From Rhodamnia argentea (taxonomy: Eukaryota > Streptophyta > Magnoliopsida > Myrtales > Myrtaceae), in NCBI RefSeq assembly GCF_020921035.1, contig NC_063153.1, forward strand, positions 14,260,001 to 14,324,000: 64,000 nucleotides of DNA, in the 5' to 3' direction. The position numbers and the translations under genes were made by a program. The notes under the pieces were generated by a model that saw only the letters and a list, made by a program, of their open reading frames with translations, did not search any database and had not been told where the DNA came from. Positions within the stretch are counted from its first letter, which is position 1; every line of letters begins with the position of its first letter. Positions 36,003 to 54,300 of the stretch are shown here, piece after piece.

Positions 36003-36183
36003 TAGAGGTGACCGGTTCCATGGAACCGCTGGTTCCAGTTCAGGAACCGCCGGTTCCTAGGCCCAATAGCTCTTTTTCCTGGGCCTCCTCCCTTTTTAAA
36101 AAAAAAAAAAAAAAAACGGGTCAGAACCGTGGACCCGGTTAACAAGCCCGTTCCAGGCCCCGATTCAATTTTGGCCATGTCTA
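36003..36183. mobile_element. Small hAT-type MITE, 181 bp
   Basis: The left end TAGAGGTGACCGG and the complement of the right end (TAGACATGGCC) are short inverted repeats. Flanks GTAGGATT (35995-36002) and GTGGGATT (36184-36191) match at 7 of 8 bases, as an aged 8-bp target duplication. The inside is GGTTCC/GGAACC palindromes and a poly-A run. No coding. Confidence 0.65.
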
Positions 36184-36191
36184 GTGGGATT

Positions 36192-38247
36192 GTCACGCCA
36201 TCAAAGCTAAAATTGGATGAATAGTGACTGGTCGAATTGAACACCAAGCGTCCCAATCCTATGAGCCAAGACAACAATAGGGCAAACCTGCTCTGATCAT
36301 GATGTCCACTTTGAAGCTTGATATGCCCTGGAAACAACTGTATGATTTCCAAATTTACCTCCGTGATTGATATGAACAAATTTTCCTTGCTTTTTTTGGA
36401 GCTTCTTCCCTTTTTCTTCGACACCTTCGCAAGAGAACGAATAGATTAAACCTTAAATAGAAACGACAGACGTCTAATTCGACATTTTTGACGACTAACT
36501 TTGTCTCGTGTCCACCAACCCGTTCTAAACGATCCCGATTAAAAGCACAAGAACCTAAATCCCCCTTTGATTGTACTTTTTTTAGTATTTTGAATTGACA
36601 AATATAAGTATATAGTTAAAAAAAAAGGTGCTAATCATATGACATATAGACTTTGATTGCCAATGCCGACCCAATTTTCTTTTTCATTTCATGTTTTGCA
36701 AGAACACACTTCATTCTAACCCAACTCACCATCTTCCCCAAATCGAAATTAGATATGGTAGATACAATCTCTTAGCTTCATGAGATCGTATACCAAATTG
36801 GGACATATGTAAATCTAGTGACGCATCATAATTTAGGTGCTTTAATGTGAGTGCCTATCAGTAAGTTATGTGGTCAACAACATAATTTGATGGGGGTGCC
36901 TTTTTCTCCCCAATTTGTGCACGTAGAGGTCAATTGAATACGGCATTAATTAATTGCTTAAAATTATAATCCTTTTTTAGTACCCCTTTTGATGAAATGA
37001 TCACGATATTCCGGAATATTAAAAGCATATTCCTAAGGTCAAGCATCTTATTAAAGTCTCAAAGAAGAAATTTAAGAGAAGGGAAAGGTTATTTTAAACT
37101 TGGCCGATGATGATGGCTCCCTAAATCGTACGGATGCAAATCGTGAATATGAAGTCTAAGCAATGTGTAGACATCGTTTGACTAAAATGAAGACGATTGC
37201 TCAACCAGATCTAAGTTTTGTGCATAAATATATGATCGGCCAAGTGTCTCAAGACGATCTCCTATCTTGAATGATGACATCTTTAGATTCTCCGTTTTCA
37301 ACCTTTTAATTCAATGAAAATAAACAATTCGATGAGCAATGTTCAAACTTCACCCGATTCGTTTCAATTGGGGCAAGACAAATGTGATGGTTATTTTGAA
37401 ATGGGTATTCAAATATTAAACCAGAGACCGAAATGACCCGGAACCCGTCGGGCAAGGCTAATTCGGGTTCGTTTTTAGGTTGGATGGGTCCAGTTGCTCC
37501 ATGAGTACGACTACGTAACCAAATTCTAATATTGGTTTTGTAAATTTTTTTCGCGATGAGAAATCCCGATTTATATAGTTAGATTGTTATTTACAGCATA
37601 TTCCAAAGTCCGAATCGATGACCCAAACATGAAGTTATTTGCATTGTGAGTTCGTGATGAACCGAACGTGCCTAATTTGAACATGTTAGTCAGTTCCTTA
37701 ACCGGTTAAAATAAGGATAAACAGGGTTATATTTAGTATCCTTCTTTAAAGTTTTTAGTCTGAATTCCAACTGTTACTTTTTTTTTCTGCTTTTTTAACT
37801 GCCACTTTTCAATTCCCGGCCAAAGTCTTAACTGTTACTCGAAGGCTTGAAGCATGAGGTCAGGGACAGGTAAACATCGTATCCCTCCATGAAATCGCTC
37901 CCCTTTTCTTGTCCCAATCTTTGATCTTCGCGATGAGGAGAGAGTAGCAGTGGGTGATGAGTCAGTGGATGAATGAATTTACCACACTCTTCTTCCCAAA
38001 AGAAAAGAAGTCACCATCCAGAGGAACCCCAGCGTCCACCAAAGATGAGCTGAAGAAATGAAAGCCATGGAAGAACAAAGAGCACACGCGAGTCAAGACT
38101 CGAGGAGAAACCCCGCCATTAGATTAAGCAGACCGACCTCCTCCAAGAGTCCAATTTCAACTCGAGTAAACATTGATTCTCTTCTCGTGTTATTCCCATT
38201 GACACTCCACTCAAATCTAACCTCCCCCACCAAATAAGATACTGCCA

Positions 38248-38250
<3 letters not shown>
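36192..38250. other. Intergenic and promoter region of the receptor kinase
   Basis: No gene recognised. The right-hand part (about 37.9-38.25 kb) is probably the upstream region of the kinase gene. Confidence 0.35.

Positions 38251-38286
<36 letters not shown>
38251..38286. repeat. (CT)18 microsatellite upstream of the kinase gene
   Basis: An uninterrupted run of 18 CT units about 480 bases upstream of the start codon. CT/GA runs are common in plant core promoters and 5' leaders. Its length is likely to vary between individuals. Confidence 0.85.
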
Positions 38287-38287
<1 letters not shown>

Positions 38288-38768
38288 GGAAGGGTGTTTC
38301 TTGTCTGTAACTGTTCAGTTCCTCCGTGAGTGGGGTTGCTTGAAGTACACAGGGCATTTCAATTCGTGCGTCGGTTTCAGTTCGTGGAATTAATTTCACG
38401 TTGGTGAAGAAGAAGGCGTTTCTGGGGTCACTGCGGGTTCCAGAGCATGTGGTTTATTCACAGAGAGATTGATTAATCTCTTTTCTTCCCCTTTTTTAAT
38501 TTTTTTGTGTTTCCTCCGCCAAAAGGGTAGAAAAAGATTATTGCTTTGCTCTCACTGAACGTGGGGTCTCTCTCTTGCTGATCTATTTCCATTCCCTCTT
38601 CGATCTCGCTTCAAGTGTTGCCAAGTCTATTAGTTTAGCAATCTTTTTTTTCTTTCTCTCTTTTGTAGAGTTTAATTTTTCCCTTTTCTATATTGTATTT
38701 GGGCTTTATTGGTGCTTGTTCCTCATTGAGGGAGTTGGGGTTAGGATTGGGATTAGGTGTTGAAGGAG

Positions 38769-45554
<6,786 letters not shown>

Positions 45555-46379
45555 GGGAAATCTCTTAAGCTGAGAAGCATCGACTCGAGTTGCTACCTTT
45601 TTGATTTCTTTGTTCTTGGATTTTTGCAGATCAGCCAGCACAGTAGTCCTCTATGGACGACTACGGCTCACATCAGCTTGTGATCACAGAACAGGAGAAC
45701 CAGTCGGTGCGAACCGACAGTCCGGCATAAATGTTCGGCACCAACGGGATGTCATTAATCCTACCTTAATAAGTGTATATGGAGGAGGAGCTGTTACAGA
45801 CTGAGCTTTCCGCCGAGGCCGCGAATGCGCGGTTGTGCTACTTACGGGAGGGGATGGTTTTGTTTAATGAGGCGTAAATTTTTTTGTTGACTTGTAATTG
45901 GAGAGAGAGAAGATGGTTGGAATGAAAAGCTTCAATGTCTGAAATGTACAGAACGTTAATGGTGAGCGAAGCACTCCATTCACCATGCCGAATCTAAGTG
46001 AACTCCGCTAACGGGCAACACCGTAGCTAGATAAAGAATTTCCGGCATGTGCTCATCACTGTCGATAATACGAGATCCAATGATCGGCCAACGATTATTT
46101 CACTTGATAGACCCGTTCTTATGGAACAAGCATATGCTTAGCTCTGCTGGTGCTCTGTTGACCCTCATTGTTTTCTGGATTTGGTTTTGTTTCGTAGTAT
46201 TCCGTGCTTTGCTTTACTTCAATTTAGTTTGCTCTGAAGTTTATGTACTTATTATGTATCCTTTTGAGTAATAAATATAACGTCATTTTTAAAGGAAATA
46301 TCTGTTAAGAAGACTAAAGTACAAAAAAAAAAATCCATTAAATATTTTCGCATACTAAAGTAGAAATTTTAAGAGGGCT
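45555..46379. other. 3' region of the kinase gene and spacer
   Basis: The 3' UTR probably extends to about 45.9 kb. A TTTGCAG acceptor-like site near 45630 may mark a 3' UTR intron. No other gene is recognised. Confidence 0.35.
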
Positions 46380-47330
46380 TAATCACCACGAGATTCGAGA
46401 TGATCGAAATTTTAGAACCTTTGGCACTATATCTAAAGTCCTAAAAATTGTTACGAAAGAGCAATTGAATCCGAAAATTTTCAAAATGTTCAATCGAGTC
46501 TTAAAAATTGTCATGAAAGTGCAATTCAACAATTCAGTCTTAAAACTTTCAAAAGTCGCAATCAAGTTATAAAACTTATCAAAAAAATGCAATCGAGTCC
46601 TAAAATTTTTAAAAAGTGCAATCAATGGGAGGACTTGATTTCATCAATTTGACATGTTTTAGAAATTAATTATACTTTTTGAAAGTTTTAGGACTCAATT
46701 GTATTTTCTAGGGGTGAGCAAAAAAGACCACCCGGACCGGACCAGGACCAAGACCGATGGTCCGGCTCCCGGTTTTAGGGGGATCCAGTTCGGTTCCCAA
46801 TTCCTAAAATTGGAACCGTTGACCGGGCGGTCCTGTTCCCGGTTCCAAGGCCTGGGACCGGACCGGTCCACTTTTTTTAAAATTTTTTTAAAAGATAAAC
46901 CTAACGTTTACTTATTTTTTAGGTTTAGGTCATTTAGGATTTCTTTGCTTCACTTCGGCAAAGTGCCGCAAACATTTTTTCTTACCTTTCCACTGTCCAA
47001 TCTCCACTTATTTTGTTACACAGACGAGTCTTGAGTCATCCTACCGCTTGTCTCGCCTCAAATTTCATTGGCACCGTCTACAAAGTGTGCATTTATTTTT
47101 CGGAACCGCGGACCGTAAACCCTTGGAACCACCTAGGAACTAGGACCACCGGTCCGGTTCCCGGTTTTTGATCGGAACCGGACTGGACCGGGAATCGCTC
47201 ACCCCTAGTATTTTCGTGAGGAGTTTAGGATTTAATTAATTTTTTTTAAAAAAATTTAGTACTTAATTGCAGTTTCGTCGTAAGCTTCGGGACTTCTAAG
47301 TTTCAAAGCACTTTTCTCTTAAATTTAAGT
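46380..47330. repeat. Older AT-rich MITE-like repeat, split by a hAT element
   Basis: Short inverted units (GTCCTAAAA…, AAAGTGCAATC…, and TTTTAGGACT…) match those of the MITE at 52697-53043 in the MSI4 intron. The right end GCACTTTTCTC resembles that element's GCACTTATCTC. The copy is degenerate at its left end and contains the hAT insertion 46709-47207. Confidence 0.55.
46709..47207. mobile_element. hAT-type non-autonomous element, 499 bp, exact 8-bp duplication
   Basis: Left end TAGGGGTGAGCAAAA; complement of right end TAGGGGTGAGCGATTCC. Exact 8-bp target duplication GTATTTTC at 46701-46708 and 47208-47215. The interior is filled with GGACCGG and GGTTCCCGGTTCC repeats next to both ends, the usual hAT subterminal pattern. 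No transposase. It is nested in the repeat at 46380-47330, so it is the younger of the two. Confidence 0.88.
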
Positions 47331-47339
47331 GAATGAGCT

Positions 47340-47405
47340 CAAGCCCAGGCCAAAGGTTTGGGCCATTAGATGGTCCAAGCCCACCTTTTTTCTCTGCTTT
47401 ATATT
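47340..47405 (+). promoter_or_regulatory. Promoter elements of TMEM258: TGGGCC motifs and TATA-like box
   Basis: AGCCCAGGCC and TTTGGGCCATTAGATGG (site II/TGGGCY-type elements, common in plant housekeeping promoters) at about 47343-47376 are followed by TTTATATT at 47398-47405, about 100 bases before the start codon. This arrangement fits a constitutively expressed gene. Confidence 0.45.
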
Positions 47406-47501
47406 CATCTTCTCCCGACGCTAAGAAACGGCTCTTCACTGCTATCGAACTCGAAGAGGAAGCTTGACGCAGAACGACGACTCCGAGCTTCAGCGACGAC
47501 G

Positions 47502-49298
47502 ATGGTGAGACTCTCGCTCGTTCTTCAAAAACCCTAGAGCTCCATCTCGTTCGATGCTCGACTGGCCGATTTGATTCTCTTTCTGCGGATTATTTCGTGT
47601 TTCGATTTCGTAGGCGCCGAGAGCAATCACCAGTCCGGTGCCGGATTCGTTGTACCCGGCCCTGGCCTTCCTCATGCTCGCGATCGGACTCATCTTCACC
47701 GCCACGTTCTTCATGTGAGCTCCGATCTGGCCTCCACACGCCATTTTCAGTCTGTTTTCTTCTGTCTTGTTTGGCTCGAAGTTTTTGGAGTGTTCGGAGA
47801 TGTTACTCTTCGCTTGCTTGCTTGGTGAAGTTTTTTTGGGTGCCTGGCCGTCGCGTTTTGGAGGAATTAGAATTCAGAGTGTGGACTGGTTGATTCTCTT
47901 GGGTGTTTTGGCGGATTGCGGCGGATTGGGATTTGGATCGCCGGCGCATGCTGTGTTGTAGTTAGGAAGACTGGATAGTGATGTTGAAAGTAGGAGGGAA
48001 TTTGACTAACAATTTGTGGTGGATGCAAACTATACGGTCGGTTCAGTTGTTTCAGTTTGATCTCGAACCTGATTCTCTATTGCGGACTTTGGCATTGCAT
48101 TTTCGTCGCCACTCTTCATGTAGACTCTCAGGTGTAAGATGTAAGATTGTGTGCAATTGATGCGGTATTGTTATATGTATACATGACTCTTAGAACTTGA
48201 TATTCACCTTGGAAGCTGTTTGAACCAGCATTAGGAAGAAAATAGATAGTCCTGCTCTTTGAACTCGAGATAGGTAATGGACCGTGTGGTTCTATATCGA
48301 GTTGCAAGTTTGTGATCTGACAGGCGAGCGGAAATAAGCGCAATAGATATTGACCAAGTGAAGTAATCCCAATCGCTACAGTTACTGGATTCTTAGGATG
48401 GTTGTCTTTTCTCTTTTCTTTGTTTTCGGCTTCTTTGCCTCCAGCCTAATAACTTCCATTTCAGAGTCATGACTCATGAGTTATGTTGTTGTTTGTTTAC
48501 CTCCAGATTCACTGAAGGATGGATATGAAACATCAATTGAAATTAAGGAGTTGTCTTTCTTAGTTTAGGACAATAAATCACCCTTTAAGAGCTGACTATC
48601 TCTCCTACGTCAGATATGTGCTTGGAAAGAGATTTGGGAAGAGATTTTTTGGTTTGTAGCAATCCAATTTTTTCACTACCTTTGATGTGTTGTCAAGGGA
48701 GTGATGGCCCCAGGCTAGCTTGTGGCTTGTCCATCATTGACTTTGTCAATTGGAACTAGGAGAGATATGTGCATTAGGGAAGTGTCCGAGTTCTGGCTCT
48801 TTTGAGAGATTCTCTAGACTGAACCGGGGTATTGAGTTATTGGCTCATGTTGCATATTTTCATCATTGCTAAATAGTAATTGGCCAAATGACTGGTAACG
48901 GTTCTGGTGTTCTGATGTCCGAGGGATAATTATTTGTATTAACTGGTAGATGTTCAACATCGTCCAGATTTGTAGCAGCATCCAGAATATCCTGTGTCTC
49001 TGCCCCCGCACCTGCTGTCTTAAGTCTAAGATACTTCTTTTTTGCAGTTACGAGACAACCTCCTCAAGACGGAACCTCAGCATTGTCAAGGAGGTGACTA
49101 CAGGGGCTGTGGCGTCTGTTTTCCTGGTACATTTTGCTTCTCTGTTTATCTCCTGTGCACATACATGCTCGTAGAATCGCGAGCCTCGATACAGATCAAT
49201 TGTGCATGTGAGCTTATCATTCTTTTTCTGATTTTCCCTTTCTGGTGCAGGGATTCGGGTCCTTATTTCTTCTTCTCTCATCGGGCGTGTATGTTTGA
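47502..49298 (+). CDS. TMEM258/OST5-type oligosaccharyltransferase subunit
   Basis: Four coding exons: 47502-47504, 47614-47714, 49048-49126 and 49251-49298, joining in frame to 76 residues. The protein reads MAPRAITSPVPDSLYPALAF at the start and ends FGSLFLLLSSGVYV. It has two membrane helices (about 15-34 and 55-74) joined by a basic segment (SSRRNLSIVKEVTTGAVAS). This is the whole of the conserved TMEM258 (yeast Ost5) family, a small subunit of the oligosaccharyltransferase complex that N-glycosylates proteins in the endoplasmic reticulum. The first coding exon is only the ATG, spliced at ATG|GTGAGA, with exon 2 starting GCGCCG after TTTCGTAG. All introns are GT-AG. The neighbour to the right is MSI4. 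Confidence 0.92.
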
Positions 49299-51364
49299 TT
49301 CGTGAGGATCGAGTTGGTTGCTGTTATCTGACTGGATATAGTTTTTTATAATGGACAATGTCCTCTAGAATGCTGGGAACAATTTTGGCAGGCTTAGATC
49401 AGGGAGGTTTTCATTAGTAGAAAGAAATAGTGGTTTTCAAATCCCATGTTGCTTCCCTCTTGTTTCACAGATTCGTCCTATGATTTAATGCCTCGCCCCT
49501 TACAACTGCATGACCTTCCATGTTTTCAAATCCCATCTTGTTTCCCTCTTGTTGTTTGACAGATTCTTCCTATGATTTAATTCCTCGCCCCTTACAACTT
49601 ACTGACCTTCCATGGTTACTGAAATATATCTGAATGCTCTAAGTGCTTTGTGGAACTTAATCTGTCCTGTTGCAATTTTGTCGTCAGTGTACAATCTTAT
49701 GACACAAGCTAGGTGACCACTCGATGTGTATGTCAAAAACTCAGGGAGACCAAAATGTCTTAGCCCTAAGTTTCTGCAGAGAAGCCGGTAAAGTGGTCCA
49801 TTCTTCGCCGAAGAAAGGAGTAATAAGAACATGGATATCTTGTATTAGGTAAATCGTAATACGGCATCACTCATGGCCAATCTTTAATAAAAGGAGCTGG
49901 CGACACCAATGTGTTGGAGGAGTGCACGGTTTAGGTTACAACCAGAAGAGCTATTTGATTTGTTTCGGATTTGTAAAGCAATGGCCATTGCTTGGGTAAG
50001 CGGAATACCTATCAAAGTCTTCATTGCCAGCATGAAAGATTGCTTCCCTGACCGAGACGGGAATTTCAGTCTTGCTCTGTTTCTTATGTTGTGGTCTAAT
50101 GTGCAACGTTGATTCTCATGATTTTGCTCCATGATTGAGGAGTCGGCATCATGCAATTACAATCCGACCATCTAGCACAACAACGGTAGCCTATTTGGCT
50201 AGGATTGTCGTCCAAATGAGTTGGGTTCACGTGTAAATGTTTAAACTCGACTCGACTCAATCGAAGGAGCTTGGCTCGACGAAATTTGTAGTGATTTTAA
50301 GTTTGATTTGGCTCGATCCAATTTTCAGACCTTGTGCGATCGAAGGTGTCCATGAGAAATCTGTCTAGACGAAGAGAGAGATATGTTCGAGTTTACTCGT
50401 ACAGTCTATGGTTGGGGAGAAAGTTCAAAAATGCTGTTAAAAGGAAGTTAGATTTTTCAATGCGATTACGTGCATACGCACAAAATATATATAACGGCAA
50501 TCAAAATATACGAGTGTTCAATTTTTTCGATTAGGATTGCCAGTTAGTCGAATTTATTCTTAAATTCAGGCTCGACTCTACCAAGTACTTGAGGTGTTTG
50601 AAATCCCCTCAAGTAGGAGAAGAATCTAAATCTCGATCTTGAGTCATCTACGAGTCAACCTCAAGTAACTCACAAATAACTTAGGTTTCGTTATGCTTGT
50701 ATGTTCACCACACCAAAATTCACTCGGAAAAGGAACAACAAAACATTGTGAGCGCGTGTAATCTACTGCTGTGGTAGTCGTCACATATTTGCCGGAACTC
50801 GAAAAGGATGTCGGGGTCCTTACCGGTGCCATTTGTCACCACCGTCACTGCCTCCCTCCTATGCATCCATTTTCCTCTCTCGTTGTCTTTAAAGTTTCCA
50901 ATTTGTCATGTCATTTTCATTTATTACCTAAAATTAAAATTCACTCGCTAATTTGTAACTTAATTACTGCAAAGTCGTGCGTACGAGATTCATATGCTCA
51001 ACGGTCGCCTACCTTTTCACCGATGCTAAGCTTAGGAGGTTTATCGAGTTGTAATCGTCGTATTGAAATGGCATTTTGAAATAAAGTTCATAAAATTGGC
51101 ACTGATTCAAAAGGATTTTTGAAATCTCGTAAAGAGAATTCATTAAATTGGACGGTTCAGATCAACTTGAGTTCAAAAACAGAAAAAAAAATGGACATGA
51201 GTTCTGAATTTTTTCTTAATTTACTTTTTTGACCTCCATTTCTCCATATACATAGACTCTCCATTGCTCGAGTCCGGATCACCGCTACCTGCCACTAACA
51301 GAATCTGAGCAGCAAAACACTACAGTACCAGCAAGCGGGACAGCGAGGGAGAGCGCTCTCGGCG
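49299..51364. other. Spacer between TMEM258 and MSI4
   Basis: A short duplication (TTTGACAGATTC/TTTCACAGATTC, then CTATGATTTAATnCCTCGCC) at 49448-49612 repeats about 100 bases apart. 50195-50650 contains CTCGACTCGACTC and GGCTCGAC motifs resembling a hAT-like remnant. 51.24-51.36 kb is the likely MSI4 leader. No gene is recognised. Confidence 0.4.
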
Positions 51365-54300
51365 ATGGAGTCGCAGCCACAAGCTCCGAAGAAGCGAGGA
51401 CGGAAGCCGAAGCCGAAGGAGGACAAGAAGGAGGAGCCCCACCACCACCAGCCGCAGCCGCCGCCGGCCAAGTCGTCGTCGTCGTCGTCGGCGGGTGCCA
51501 AGGAGAGGAAGTCGCATCAGCAGCACGCGGTCGACGAGAAGTACGCCCGTTGGAAGTCCCTCGTCCCCGTCCTCTACGACTGGCTCGCCAACCACAACCT
51601 CCTCTGGCCTTCCCTCTCTTGCCGGTACTTAGAGACCTCTTGTTCTGTTAGCTGTTTCGGTTAGTGCAGGTGGGGATCTAGAGTTTTTGCGAGGTTTTTC
51701 CTTGGGTAAGTGGCGTGGATGTGCGAATTTTTGGAGGTTTAAAGTTTTGCGAGCGCGGTATTCATAGGTCTGGGTAGGTGTTGGGTTGATTAGGGTTTAG
51801 GGTTTTAGTACCCGTGACCTTTCCTCTTATGCCGGTCTGAAACTGCCTTTTGGTTTCGTGGAAGTTGGTGTCTGTGGATTCGTAGGGTTTAAACGTGTTT
51901 TTTTTGTTTTTTTCAACCTGTGAGGTTTGGTTCGTCGGAGTTGTCTCTGAAATGCTGGATTTTGGAGGTCCGTTGTGGAGGGTTGAGGTGTGCAGGGTTT
52001 ATGTGGGTGCTAGTTTGTGCCAGGCTTCTTATGGTTTTGAGAAAGGTGTTCGTGACCCTTTGATCGTTATGGAGAAGACTCTGGGTACTGATCAAAGGTT
52101 TTGTTCGTTTGTGTTGAATCAACACTGTCGATGTGTTGGCTTGGCGAGTTTCTTTTTGTGTGGATTGTTTCATTTATTGGTGGGTTTGGATTGGTGATTA
52201 TTGACATCATGCAGGTGGGGCCCGCAACTCGAGCAAGCAACTTATAAGAATCGGCAGCGGCTCTACATTTCTGAGCAGGTAATGAATGATGATATAGTAT
52301 AGAAGTCTAAATTTGCGTGACGCTGTTTATTACTACTTATCTAGCGGTTTCCTTAGTAATGAGGAGGACCTGTAACTAAAATTCACAGGTTAATAAACTG
52401 CTGAGGACTTTTACGTGGTTGTGTTATAATAATGGATCATCTCTTTCTGCCTGCACATGCTGTATTAAAGTTTGTTAAAACAAAATAACTTGTGGTCCAG
52501 CAGCTGATGAGTTCTACCTTATGGGTGATATGAAATTAAGTTTATATGGAAAGCCAGAGAACGATAGTAATTGATGTGAAACCCTCATATTATTTTTAAA
52601 GTTTAACACGGAGTACCTCGCATCTGAATGCATGAGCAGGTCGAGTCCGAAAGCACAAGTATTTTTCTCGAGTTGAAGTTGAGCTGATTAGTTTTTGAGA
52701 TAAAAGCACTGGAAGTCCTAAAATTTCTCATAAAAGTGCAAATGAGTCCTAAAATTTTCAAAAATTGCAACCAAGTCCTAAAACTTTCAAAAAATGCAAT
52801 CGAGTCCTAAAATTTTCAAAAAATGCAATCAAAGAAAGGACTTAATTTCACCAATTTGACAATATTTAGGACCTAATTACACTTTTTAAAAGTACTTTAT
52901 GGTAAATTTTAGGACTTAATTGCAGTTTTTGAAAGTTTTAGGACTCAATTGCACTTTTTGGTAAGTTTTAGAACTTAATTTCACTTTTTGAAAGTTTTAA
53001 AACTTAATTGCACAAGTTTTAGGACTTCCAATGCACTTATCTCTTAGTTTTTTTGCTGAAAATATTGATCTGCCCGCAATTGAAACAATGTTCTATTTAT
53101 GAGTTGGATATTTGAATATGGCATTGTAATTTTAGTACTATTTCGAATTCAGTGCTGATGTATATCACTAATATTTACTTAAAAGTTAAAAGAGGAGATT
53201 CATGTGTTTTTGATTTGAAGTGGTTGTGAAGTTCGAACAACCTTAAACCTTTTATCTACATCTTGTTGCTCCTTTGGTAGCAAATTATATGAAACTTGAG
53301 TTGTTCTTTATTGTGCTTTCTTTATTGCTTCATTCATCTTTTTCTTTGTGTTCTCAGACTGATGGTAGTGTTCCAAATACTTTGGTCATAGCAAACTGTG
53401 AAGTTGTGAAACCTAGAGTTGCGGCTGCAGAGCACGTGTCCCAGGTCATTCGCAGACATGTGGTTTTATCTAGTTATATGTATCTTATCCTTGTTAATTT
53501 TAACAATGTGGTGTTTAATCTCTCATACTTGATTTTCAGTTTAATGAGGAAGCACGATCTCCATTCATAAGGAAGTACAAGACAATTATACATCCTGGAG
53601 AGGTACCTCTCCTTTCTCACTGGGCGAGCTCGTAATCAAATAGAAACATTCACGATCAGATTATGCAAGATCTTTGCTTTTTAAAATTTGAGACCTTGAT
53701 GATCTTTCTACCCTGTTTTTCATCCAAACTCTGATCTAGTTCTCTTCCTTTTATTATCTTTGAGCAAATATATGGAAATATTATGTGCCAACTCACCTTT
53801 ACCCTTGCTTCTTAAAATGTTTGATCTATGTATTTATATATTCCGTCTAATTTTTACTTTATGATGTGCATGGTTTTTCTTTACATTGATCACGGATTAT
53901 CAAACTCCAGGTTAACAGAATCAGGGAACTTCCTCAGAATCCCAATATTGTGGCAACTCACACTGACAGCCCAGATGTATGTTTATTATGAGGTTTTTCT
54001 TATGCTTTTACTGGGATTCATAGTATCTGCTAAATTTCATGGCTCTTTAATCTGCTAAGTGCTGCTGATGTTATTTGGAATTTCAGGTTCTCATTTGGGA
54101 CGTGGAGTCGCAGCCTAACCGGCATGCTGTCTATGGAGCTACAGCTTCTCGTCCGAATCTGGTTTGTTCATGATGAGACCAATGCATCTGCCAGTATTGA
54201 TGCCATTTTAGAATTTTTTTTTTTTCATTTGCTAATTTTTAGTAGCTCCTGGAAAATGTTCATCTGGTACGCTCGATGAAAAAAATGAAACAGTCATGCT

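Noticed and set aside
36002..36424. 140-codon minus-strand frame
   Set aside because: It runs through the small hAT MITE and a poly-A tract; no domain is recognisable.
46366..47340. 9-bp target duplication around the outer repeat at 46.4-47.3 kb
   Set aside because: Candidate flanks (AAATTTTAA and TTAAATTTA) do not match in the same orientation; the left end is too degenerate.
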